A DNA stretch of 5,499 nt from Chthoniobacter flavus (GTDB lineage Bacteria > Verrucomicrobiota > Verrucomicrobiia > Chthoniobacterales > Terrimicrobiaceae), in contig CAMDOJ010000118.1 of NCBI GenBank assembly GCA_945903555.1, positions 1-5,499 of the forward strand. Direction: 5' to 3'. Numbering within the stretch: the first letter of the stretch is position 1; each line of letters starts with the position of its first letter. Below, piece after piece: positions 1 to 5,499 of this stretch. The position numbers and the translations under genes are program-made. Below the pieces are notes generated by a model that had not been told where the DNA came from, made no database searches, and was given only the letters and a program-made list of their open reading frames with translations.

Positions 1-27
1 AATGAGGAGTAACGCCGAAGAATCCCT

Positions 28-1410
28 ATGACCCGAAGCCCACAACACATCCACTTCCTCGGCATCTGCGGCTCGGCGATGGGCTCCATCGCTGCCGCCA
101 TGCGTGATCGCGGATTCAAAGTCACCGGCCAAGACGAAAACGTCTACCCTCCGATGTCCACTTTCTTGGAATCCAAGGGCGTCGAAATCACAGCGGGGTT
201 CCGTCCGGAGGATATCCCTGCCGCCGATCTCATCGTCATCGGCAATGCCATGTCGCGCGGCAACCCCGCCGTGGAAGCGGTTCTCAACCGCAAGCTTCTT
301 TACCTTTCGCTGCCTGAAACCCTCAAGCAGTTTTTCCTCCGTGGCAGGCACAATTTGGTCGTCACCGGCACGCATGGCAAAACCACCACCACTTCGCTTC
401 TAGCTTGGATATTTGAATCCACTGGAGAAGCCCCCGGATACCTGATCGGTGGCATTCCCTCGAATCTCGGCCAAGGTGCGTGCCTGCGCGACTCGAAGCA
501 CTTCATTATCGAAGGCGATGAATACGACACCGCCTTCTTCGACAAACGATCGAAGTTCATTCACTACCTCCCCGAGCTTGTGATCGTGAACAACGTGGAG
601 TTCGACCACGCCGATATCTACAGCAACCTCGAGGAGATTAAGATCAGCTTCCGACGCCTCCTGAACATCGTGCCATCAGAAGGAATGGTGCTCATCAATG
701 GGGACGATGCCAACTCCATCGATGTCGCCGCAAAATGCCACGCCCCAGTCGTTGGCGTCGGCTTCTCGGAAAATTGCGCGAACCAGATTCGCCATGTCGT
801 CCACAGCCCAGAAGGCTCTTCTTTCGAGCTTTTCGGCGAAACCTTTTTTGTGCCGCTCTCTGGCGATTTCAACATCCGCAATGCCGCCATGGCTGCCTCT
901 GCCGCCCATTACTACGGCATTCCGACCGAGTCCATTCGCACCGCCCTCGCGGCTTTTCAAGGCATCCGCCGCCGCCAGGAAGTTCGCGGAGTCGTGCGCG
1001 GCATCACGATCATCGACGATTTCGGACACCATCCCACAGCCATCCGTGAAACGCTCGCCGGCCTCCGCAAACGCTATGGCAATGCACGCCTCTGGGCCCT
1101 CTTCGAGCCACGCTCGAACACCACACGCCGCGCCATTTTTCAAAATGACCTTCCCACCGCCTTTGCGGAAGCCGATGGCGTGTTCATCGCTCAAGTCGCC
1201 CGCCTGGACCAGCTCCCGGAAAATGAACGCCTCAATCCCGAACGCGTCGTGGCCGACATCGCCGCTTCCGGTAAACATGCGTTCTACGAGCCAACAGCGG
1301 ATTCCATCATCGAAAAACTCAACCCCCTCGCGAAGGAAGGCGACATTGTCGTGGTCTTCAGTAACGGCGGCTTCGACGGCATCCACCAAAAGCTCATCGA
1401 ACGGCTCTAG
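28..1410 (+). CDS. mpl: UDP-N-acetylmuramate:L-alanyl-gamma-D-glutamyl-meso-diaminopimelate ligase (Mpl)
   Basis: Mpl is a cytoplasmic Mur-family ligase that uses ATP to join recycled tripeptide (L-Ala-D-Glu-meso-Dap) directly to UDP-MurNAc, bypassing MurC, MurD and MurE. The 460-residue product matches the usual length (E. coli about 457). Seen in order: an N-terminal nucleotide-binding loop GICGSAMG (residues 12-19), the ATP P-loop GTHGKTTTT (114-122), the acidic EGDEYDTAFFDKRSKF segment (162-177), NVEFDHADIY (189-198), DDFGHHPTAI (330-339), FEPRSNTTRR (359-368), and the C-terminal SNGGFDGIHQKL. The SNGGF-GIHQKL ending and the EGDEYDTAFFDKRSKF wording favour Mpl over its paralogue MurC. The ATG at 28 starts just before the first conserved strand (HIHFLGICG). 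A GAGGAG at 4-9 is 18 nt upstream, too far for a normal ribosome site, so initiation appears weak or SD-independent. The LON-domain gene follows 72 nt downstream on the same strand, possibly in one transcript. Confidence 0.95.
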   Translation: MTRSPQHIHFLGICGSAMGSIAAAMRDRGFKVTGQDENVYPPMSTFLESKGVEITAGFRPEDIPAADLIVIGNAMSRGNPAVEAVLNRKLLYLSLPETLKQFFLRGRHNLVVTGTHGKTTTTSLLAWIFESTGEAPGYLIGGIPSNLGQGACLRDSKHFIIEGDEYDTAFFDKRSKFIHYLPELVIVNNVEFDHADIYSNLEEIKISFRRLLNIVPSEGMVLINGDDANSIDVAAKCHAPVVGVGFSENCANQIRHVVHSPEGSSFELFGETFFVPLSGDFNIRNAAMAASAAHYYGIPTESIRTALAAFQGIRRRQEVRGVVRGITIIDDFGHHPTAIRETLAGLRKRYGNARLWALFEPRSNTTRRAIFQNDLPTAFAEADGVFIAQVARLDQLPENERLNPERVVADIAASGKHAFYEPTADSIIEKLNPLAKEGDIVVVFSNGGFDGIHQKLIERL

Positions 1411-1482
1411 CTCCAAGCCCGCTCAACATCACGGGGCGAAAAAATAGACAACCCCGCACGCATACACTTCGTATGTAATTTT
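1411..1482. repeat. mpl-LON gap with two short inverted repeats
   Basis: This 72-nt gap holds two small perfect inverted repeats: CGGGG (1432-1436) with CCCCG (1452-1456), 15-nt loop; and CATAC (1461-1465) with GTATG (1471-1475), 5-nt loop, followed by TAATTTT. The second could be a weak terminator or an operator, but its stem is only 5 bp. No convincing promoter is seen. The gap has no in-frame stop codon in the frame shared by the two flanking genes. Confidence 0.3.
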
Positions 1483-2079
1483 GTGCAAAGAATCCGTGAT
1501 ATCAGTTTCCAAGACAACGCAGGAGTGATGATTCTTCCGTGGAACTCTCTTTTTCCTAGAGCTATGCTTCCGCTACATATTTTTGAAGAGCGGTATCGCC
1601 TCATGTGCAAACTCGCCCTCTCCAGCAACCGCATGATTGCTATCGCTCATGCCACCGATGACGGAACGATCGCCGATATCGGAAGCCTTGGCGTGATCCG
1701 TGCCGCAGTGACCAATGCAGACGGAACCTCCAACCTCATCCTGCAAGGAATTGGACGCGTCGCATTCGGCGACATCACAATGGAACCCTACCCGCAAGCC
1801 ATTCTATCCGTCCTTCCCGAATCCGAAGAGAATGACGCTTCCCTTACCTTCCTTCGAACAAAAATCAGCGACGCCTGCCTAGCTACTTTTGCCGACAACA
1901 CAGAGGCCCTCCAATACCTCAAAAAACACATTTCAGAGACTTCCTCGGACAGCGACTTCACGGACATGATTTCCTCCATTCTCATTGACCCTCAGTCCCG
2001 CCGCGACCTCCTCGAAGAACTCCACATTGCGACCCGCATGCACCTCCTCCTCTATTCTCTCCAAAATTACGCCCCATAG
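1483..2079 (+). CDS. Stand-alone LON substrate-binding-domain protein
   Basis: The 198-residue product resembles the N-terminal (LON, PUA-like) domain of Lon protease and has no AAA+ ATPase or Ser-Lys protease part. Seen: a first strand VMILPWNSLFPRAMLPLHIF (residues 15-34) running into EERYRLM, the core of the family signature; GSLGVIRAA (67-75); and the strand LILQGIGRVAF (85-95). A mostly helical C-terminal half follows, ending in a DP-x-RRDLLEEL-x-ATRMHLLL pattern (169-190). LON domains in Lon bind unfolded protein substrates. The role of free-standing ones is not established, so an adaptor or peptide-binding role here is only a guess. The GTG at 1483 is the first standard start codon after the mpl stop in this frame. 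GTG 1525 and ATG 1528 are alternatives that would trim the first strand closely. AGGAG at 1521-1525 is too near ATG 1528 to serve it well. No signal peptide or membrane segment is visible, so a cytoplasmic location is expected. Confidence 0.85.
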   Translation: MQRIRDISFQDNAGVMILPWNSLFPRAMLPLHIFEERYRLMCKLALSSNRMIAIAHATDDGTIADIGSLGVIRAAVTNADGTSNLILQGIGRVAFGDITMEPYPQAILSVLPESEENDASLTFLRTKISDACLATFADNTEALQYLKKHISETSSDSDFTDMISSILIDPQSRRDLLEELHIATRMHLLLYSLQNYAP

Positions 2080-2082
2080 GCT

Positions 2083-2143
2083 ATTTTTCGGAGTGCGATA
2101 GGGAAAAATGTTTAAACGTCCTCCCCTACGCCGCCATGTAGGG
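2083..2143. terminator. Possible terminator structures in the convergent gap between the LON gene and leuD
   Basis: The two transcripts converge here with only 46 nt between stop codons. Two perfect inverted repeats are visible. ATTTTTC (2083-2089) pairs with GAAAAAT (2103-2109) over a 13-nt loop. CCCTAC (2124-2129) pairs with GTAGGG (2138-2143) over an 8-nt loop and covers the leuD stop codon and last codons. The first is A/T-rich and could act in both directions. The second is more stable but has no good T-run directly after it on either strand. An 8-bp palindrome GTTTAAAC lies between them at 2110-2117. Neither hairpin is a textbook intrinsic terminator; the position is the main argument. 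Confidence 0.3.
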
Positions 2144-2728
2144 CAATTTGGCGGCGCAGGTGCGCACGTCCTCGATGCCTTCCAGAAGATCGGCGATGGC
2201 GTCCCACTTGCCGGTCACCAATGCCTCTTGGGCATGAGCTGGCAGGGTGGCTGGGAAGTCCATGTCGGCAATGCTCAGCTTTCCTTCAAGCAGATCCAAA
2301 GTGATTAGAACTTCTGGGGCGCTTTCGATGATTTGAGCGACAGCGCGAATGTCTTGTCCGCTCATCACCGCGCAGGGCATCCCGAGCGTGATGGAGTTTC
2401 CAAAAAAGATTTCAGCAAAACTCTCAGCAATGACGGCGCGAATGCCGAAGCGGTAGAGGGCTTGGGGGGCGTGTTCACGTGAGCTTCCGCAACCGAAGTT
2501 GGAGCCAGAAAAAAGGATGCTGGCACCGGTGAAACGTGCATCGTCGAGCGGGTGGGTTTTCCCCTCCCCTTTAGCGGCCGCGCGGGCGTCGAAGAACGCG
2601 AACTCACCTAGACCGTCAAAGGTGATGCATTTCATGAAGCGAGCAGGAATAACGCGGTCGGTATCGAGATCATCGCCGGGAACGTAAACGCCACGGCCGC
2701 TAGTTTGGGTGATTTTTTCGAGAGCCAT
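2126..2728 (-). CDS. leuD: 3-isopropylmalate dehydratase small subunit (LeuD)
   Basis: LeuD is the swivelling small subunit of isopropylmalate isomerase. With LeuC it converts 2-isopropylmalate to 3-isopropylmalate, the second step committed to leucine synthesis, in the cytoplasm. The 200-residue length equals that of the long bacterial type (E. coli 201). Seen: GDDLDTDRVIPARFMK (residues 18-33), where the DTD-x-IPARF pattern is typical; FDGLGEFAFFD (37-47); the aconitase-family substrate loop GSNFGCGSSREHAP (75-88), intact; and AESFAEIFFGNSITLGMP (101-118), also a family hallmark. The ATG at 2728 gives the expected N-terminus (MALEKITQTSGRGVYV). No Shine-Dalgarno sequence stands before it; the preceding bases are A/T-rich. 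It begins 44 nt after the leuC stop on the same strand, with no terminator-like hairpin between, so co-transcription and a shared complex are expected. Confidence 0.96.
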   Translation of the reverse strand: MALEKITQTSGRGVYVPGDDLDTDRVIPARFMKCITFDGLGEFAFFDARAAAKGEGKTHPLDDARFTGASILFSGSNFGCGSSREHAPQALYRFGIRAVIAESFAEIFFGNSITLGMPCAVMSGQDIRAVAQIIESAPEVLITLDLLEGKLSIADMDFPATLPAHAQEALVTGKWDAIADLLEGIEDVRTCAAKLPYMAA

Positions 2729-2772
2729 TTTATTTTTCGGATTGAGAAAGGAATGAGTGTGAAATGGGGGCG

Positions 2773-4182
2773 TTATTTGATGTCGAAGATCTCACGGGCA
2801 TCGGAGATTTCACCCGTGATGGCGGCGGCGGCGACCATGAGGGGCGACATGAGGACGGTGCGTCCGGTCGGACTTCCTTGGCGGCCTTTGAAGTTGCGGT
2901 TACTGGAGCTCGCGCAAAGTTGGTCACCGACGAGTTTGTCGGGGTTCATGCCAAGGCACATCGAGCAACCCGCCCCACGCCATTCAAAGCCGGCATTACG
3001 GTAAATCTCTGCCAAGCCCATGCTTTCGGCGAGGCTGGCTACGCTCTGGGAGCCGGGAACCACGATCGCTTTCACGCTGCTGCTGACTTTGCGGCCTTTG
3101 ATGTAGCGTGCCACTTCCTGCAAGTCGCTCAATCGTCCATTCGTGCAGCTTCCAAGGAAGGCCACTTGGACCTTGGTGCCCTTGATGGGTTTGCCTGCGG
3201 TGAGTTGCATGTGGATGAAAGCCTCCTCTGCTGTGGCACGATCTTTTTCTGGCACATCGGAAGCGAGAGGAACGTTTTCGTTAATGAAGATCGCTTGGCC
3301 GGGATTGATGCCCCAAGTGACTGTCGGAGCAATATCCGCCGCATCGTAAGTGACGATATCATCGTAAACTGCATCTGGGTCGGATGCGGTGGCCTTCCAT
3401 CGAGCCACGGCGGCATCCCAATCCGCGCCCTTGGGAGCATAGTTGCGGCCTTGCAGATACTCGAAAGTGGTATTGTCGGGATTCACGTATCCCACACGGG
3501 CCCCACCCTCGATGGACATGTTACAAACGGTCATGCGTTCTTCTTGCGTGAAGGCGTCGAATGTGGTGCCGCCGTATTCGTAAGCGTAGCCGAGACCGCC
3601 GTTGACTCCGAGCTTACGAATGATGTGAAGAATCACATCCTTCGCATAAACACCAGGGCTCAACTTGCCATTCACATTGATGCGACGGACCTTGGGTTTG
3701 CGGATCGCCATCGTCTGCGTGGCGAGCACGTCACGGACTTGGCTGGTTCCGATGCCGAAAGCGATAGCACCGAAGGCGCCGTGGGTGGATGTGTGGGAAT
3801 CGCCGCAGGCAATCGTGGTGCCCGGCTGAGTGATCCCTTGCTCAGGGCCGACGATGTGAACGATGCCTTGTTGACCGCTCGGAAGATCGAAAAACTTGAT
3901 CCCATGATCGTCGCAATTTTTACGAAGCGCTTTGATCATGGCATCCGCGAGAGTATCGCTGAATGGCTCCTGGCGCTCATCGGTCGGAACGATATGGTCT
4001 ACGGTTGCAAAGGTGCGGGAAGGGTAGAGAACCTTCAAACCCAGATCCCCCAACATGCCGAATGCTTGAGGGCTGGTGACCTCGTGAATGAGGTGCGTGC
4101 CGATTAAAAGCTGCGTGGATCCATTGGGCAGGGTGCGGACGGCGTGGGCCGCCCAGACTTTATCAAGTAGGGTCTGACTCAT
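2773..4182 (-). CDS. leuC: 3-isopropylmalate dehydratase large subunit (LeuC)
   Basis: LeuC is the [4Fe-4S] catalytic subunit of isopropylmalate isomerase in leucine synthesis, an aconitase-family hydro-lyase working with LeuD. From ATG 4182 the product is 469 residues (E. coli 466). Seen: TLLDKVWAAH (4-13), HEVTSPQAF (33-41), TFATVDH (57-63), TIACGDSHTSTHGAFG (123-138), CNMSIEGGARVGYV (220-233), and the three cluster ligands C346 (in GSCTNGR) plus C406 and C409 (in GAGCSMCLGMNPD). As recalled, E. coli uses C347, C407 and C410, a constant offset of one. That fit supports ATG 4182 over an in-frame TTG at 4206, which adds eight residues unlike the family and would start inside an inverted repeat. 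No ribosome site precedes ATG 4182. A 447-codon frame antisense to this gene (2764-4107) is a coding shadow. leuD follows at 44 nt; ppk lies 103 nt upstream. Confidence 0.96.
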   Translation of the reverse strand: MSQTLLDKVWAAHAVRTLPNGSTQLLIGTHLIHEVTSPQAFGMLGDLGLKVLYPSRTFATVDHIVPTDERQEPFSDTLADAMIKALRKNCDDHGIKFFDLPSGQQGIVHIVGPEQGITQPGTTIACGDSHTSTHGAFGAIAFGIGTSQVRDVLATQTMAIRKPKVRRINVNGKLSPGVYAKDVILHIIRKLGVNGGLGYAYEYGGTTFDAFTQEERMTVCNMSIEGGARVGYVNPDNTTFEYLQGRNYAPKGADWDAAVARWKATASDPDAVYDDIVTYDAADIAPTVTWGINPGQAIFINENVPLASDVPEKDRATAEEAFIHMQLTAGKPIKGTKVQVAFLGSCTNGRLSDLQEVARYIKGRKVSSSVKAIVVPGSQSVASLAESMGLAEIYRNAGFEWRGAGCSMCLGMNPDKLVGDQLCASSSNRNFKGRQGSPTGRTVLMSPLMVAAAAITGEISDAREIFDIK

Positions 4183-4195
4183 AATAATGCGCTGA

Positions 4196-4223
4196 ATACT
4201 ATCCAAGCGACGATCGCTTGCAA
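4196..4223 (-). promoter_or_regulatory. Possible leuC promoter with an inverted-repeat operator
   Basis: Read on the - strand, TTGCAA (4223-4218) and TAGTAT (4201-4196) are 16 nt apart. Each matches the sigma-70 consensus at four of six positions. Between them and touching the -35-like box is the perfect inverted repeat CAAGCGA-3 nt-TCGCTTG (4204-4220), which may be an operator or an RNA hairpin. A start about 7 nt after the -10-like box would give a nearly leaderless leuC mRNA, which fits the missing Shine-Dalgarno sequence. The hexamers are weak and may be chance; the repeat is directly seen. Confidence 0.25.
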
Positions 4224-4228
4224 GCCAC
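4199..4228 (-). other. Possible 9-codon upstream reading frame in the leuC leader
   Basis: A GTG at 4228 opens nine codons (peptide MACKRSSLG) ending in TAG at 4201-4199, 16 nt before the leuC ATG. Its start lies 10 nt downstream of GGGGAGG (4245-4239), the strongest Shine-Dalgarno-like sequence I noticed in the window. The codons run through the CAAGCGA/TCGCTTG repeat, so translating it would open that hairpin. It has only one leucine codon, which argues against classical leucine attenuation. Chance occurrence is quite possible. Confidence 0.15.
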
Positions 4229-4253
4229 TATGCAGGCACCTCCCCTAAACCAT

Positions 4254-4276
4254 CAAAAAAGCCATCTATCTCGATG
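4254..4276 (-). terminator. Weak terminator-like element after ppk
   Basis: After the ppk stop, on the - strand, CATC (4276-4273) and GATG (4266-4263) can form a 4-bp stem with a 6-nt loop, followed by GC and six T residues (4260-4255). The stem is too short for a confident intrinsic terminator. The same T-run is also one arm of a longer-range repeat: GGCTTTTTT on the - strand (4263-4255) pairs perfectly with AAAAAAGCC inside the ppk tail (4315-4307), with a 43-nt loop. If neither works, ppk transcription could continue into leuCD. Confidence 0.2.
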
Positions 4277-4285
4277 CGAAAAGTA

Positions 4286-5499
4286 TTACCACTCTTTAGC
4301 AGGAACGGCTTTTTTGCGGCGGCGTTGGGCATCCGCAAGGAATTCCATTTGCGTATCAAAACGTTCCTCGCCCGGCGCCAGATCCCGCAAACGATAAACT
4401 CCGTCGGGTTGCATCACCTGCGATTTGACGTTGTCTTTCCAGAACCAAGATAAAATCTCGTCCACATGACGGATCATGCCTGGAGCCGTAAGCGGAAACA
4501 CTGTTTCCACCCGACGGAAAAGATTCCGAGGCATCCAATCCGAACTCCCGAGATAAATGCGGACGTTCCCACCGTTTTCAAAGCGAAAGATGCGACTATG
4601 CTCAAGGAAGCGCCCAACAAGGCTTCGGACCTCGATATTTTCACTCACTCCGGGGATGCCGACCCGCACGGCACACATACCGCGAACGAGCAAACGAACC
4701 GGGACACCTGCGGCGGAGGCGCGGTAGAGAGCTTCGATGATCCCCTCCTCCACGAGCGAGTTGACCTTCGCGTAAATACCGCACGGGCGTCCCGCCATCG
4801 CATGGCCAATTTCGTTTTCGATCAGTTCGTGAAAACCTTCGCAGAGCCGCCATGGGGCGACCATCAGTTCCTTCATCACCGGAAAACGCGACACGCCGGT
4901 GAGGCAATTAAATGTTTCCGCCAACTCGCTTGTCAAAGCCTCACGGCAAGTGAGAAGACTCAAGTCCGTGTAGATTTTTGCTGTCGAGGGATGGTAGTTT
5001 CCGGTGCCCATGTGAGCGTAACGACGAATGCGCTCGCCCTCACTGCGAATGATGAGCATCGCCTTGGAGTGGATTTTTAAGCCGGCAACACCATATACCA
5101 CATCCACCCCAGCCTCGCGCATCATGCGGGCCCATTGGATATTTGCTGCCTCGTCGAAGCGCGCCTTCAGTTCAATGACGGCTGTGACCTGCTTGCCATT
5201 TCGCGCAGCGGCAATAAGGGCCTGAACGATTGGGGAATCCGAGCTTGTGCGATAGAGCGTTTGCTTGATCGCTAAGACCTGAGGATCTTCGGAAGCTTGA
5301 ACGAGAAAATCCACCACCGTCTGGAAGCTGTCATAAGGATGATGGAGCAAAATGTCACCCTTGCGAATGTGATAAAATAAATCGGACTCGGTATCGAGCG
5401 AGACCACAGAGCAAGGCGTGAAGCGCTTGTAGCGGAGATCTGGACGGTCGAGCTGCATCGCCAGTGGCATGAGGCGGGAGAGATTAAGAGGCCCATCGA
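4286..5499 (-). CDS. ppk: Polyphosphate kinase 1 (Ppk1), 5' end outside the window
   Basis: PPK1 reversibly polymerises the gamma-phosphate of ATP into inorganic polyphosphate through a phosphohistidine intermediate. The visible 403 residues are the C-terminal part of a protein usually near 700. The frame is open to the edge and reads DGPLNLSRLM at the start, a normal internal PPK1 sequence, so the methionine encoded at 5470 is not the true start. Counting from the first visible residue, the catalytic residues are all present: H143 in KIHSK (the phosphorylated His, H435 in E. coli as recalled) and H300 in LEHSRIF (H592), exactly 157 apart as in E. coli; also R83 (R375), R113 (R405), Y176 (Y468) and R272 (R564), all at matching spacing. 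DILLHHPYDSF, GTGNYHPSTAKIYTD and SDWMPRNLFRRVE are family hallmarks. The C-terminal tail (AQRRRKKAVPAKEW) is basic and probably unstructured. leuC follows 103 nt downstream on the same strand. Confidence 0.96.
   Translation of the reverse strand, partial: DGPLNLSRLMPLAMQLDRPDLRYKRFTPCSVVSLDTESDLFYHIRKGDILLHHPYDSFQTVVDFLVQASEDPQVLAIKQTLYRTSSDSPIVQALIAAARNGKQVTAVIELKARFDEAANIQWARMMREAGVDVVYGVAGLKIHSKAMLIIRSEGERIRRYAHMGTGNYHPSTAKIYTDLSLLTCREALTSELAETFNCLTGVSRFPVMKELMVAPWRLCEGFHELIENEIGHAMAGRPCGIYAKVNSLVEEGIIEALYRASAAGVPVRLLVRGMCAVRVGIPGVSENIEVRSLVGRFLEHSRIFRFENGGNVRIYLGSSDWMPRNLFRRVETVFPLTAPGMIRHVDEILSWFWKDNVKSQVMQPDGVYRLRDLAPGEERFDTQMEFLADAQRRRKKAVPAKEW

Noticed and set aside
676..1416. 246-codon - strand frame opposite mpl and 249-codon + strand frame at 698-1447
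   Set aside because: Both overlap the well-conserved C-terminal half of mpl. Their translations are compositionally biased (the second is rich in Ser, Pro and Ala) and have no family features.
1445..1479. Promoter-like boxes TAGACA (1445-1450) and TGTAAT (1474-1479) before the LON gene
   Set aside because: The spacing is 23 nt, too long for a sigma-70 promoter, and the -10 box lacks the key second-position A.
2108..2308. 66-codon + strand frame after the convergent gap
   Set aside because: It overlaps the 3' end of leuD and resembles no known protein; treated as a shadow.
2764..4107. 447-codon open frame on the + strand opposite leuC
   Set aside because: It lies almost wholly within leuC, which has an unambiguous full-length family match. 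The translation shows no recognisable domain, and long antisense frames are a common by-product of codon bias in GC-rich genes.
4183..4285. Classical leucine attenuator before leuC
   Set aside because: No run of leucine codons is present in any short frame, and no strong terminator/antiterminator pair is visible.
4466..5080. 204-codon + strand frame opposite ppk
   Set aside because: It lies inside the ppk catalytic region, where all active-site residues are intact on the other strand; no domain or ribosome site supports it.
5272..5496. 74-codon - strand frame with an ATG near the right edge
   Set aside because: It is in a different frame from ppk, whose reading frame continues through the same bases to the window edge with a family-typical sequence.

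Overview
The window is ordinary bacterial chromosome with housekeeping metabolism. It holds four complete genes and one gene cut by the right edge. No mobile element, CRISPR array, rRNA or tRNA is visible. Composition is moderately GC-rich and even across the genes, so there is no sign of recent transfer. Mpl implies a peptidoglycan-recycling, probably meso-diaminopimelate-containing bacterium. The wording of the Mpl protein, the separate LON-domain protein and the weak Shine-Dalgarno signals before the main genes resemble Verrucomicrobiota (PVC group). That placement is an impression from memory, not a demonstrated result.

Layout, left to right. The + strand carries mpl (28-1410), a muropeptide ligase that returns recovered tripeptide to the cell-wall pathway. 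A stand-alone LON substrate-binding-domain protein of unknown role follows (1483-2079). It is in the same reading frame as mpl and separated from it by 72 nt. A 46-nt convergent gap with small inverted repeats (2080-2125) divides these from the - strand genes. Read in their own direction, the - strand genes are ppk (partial, 4286-5499), leuC (2773-4182) and leuD (2126-2728).

leuC and leuD, 44 nt apart, encode the two subunits of isopropylmalate isomerase in leucine synthesis and almost certainly form one transcript. ppk (polyphosphate kinase 1) lies 103 nt upstream of leuC on the same strand. It may share transcription with leuCD or be separated from it by a weak terminator and a leuC promoter.

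No new biological system was found. The most interesting stretch is the 103-nt ppk-leuC gap. It contains a perfect 7-bp inverted repeat placed between weak promoter-like hexamers, the strongest Shine-Dalgarno-like sequence I noticed in the window, and two tiny upstream reading frames. The second observation is that no stop codon lies between the mpl TAG and the LON gene in their shared frame.
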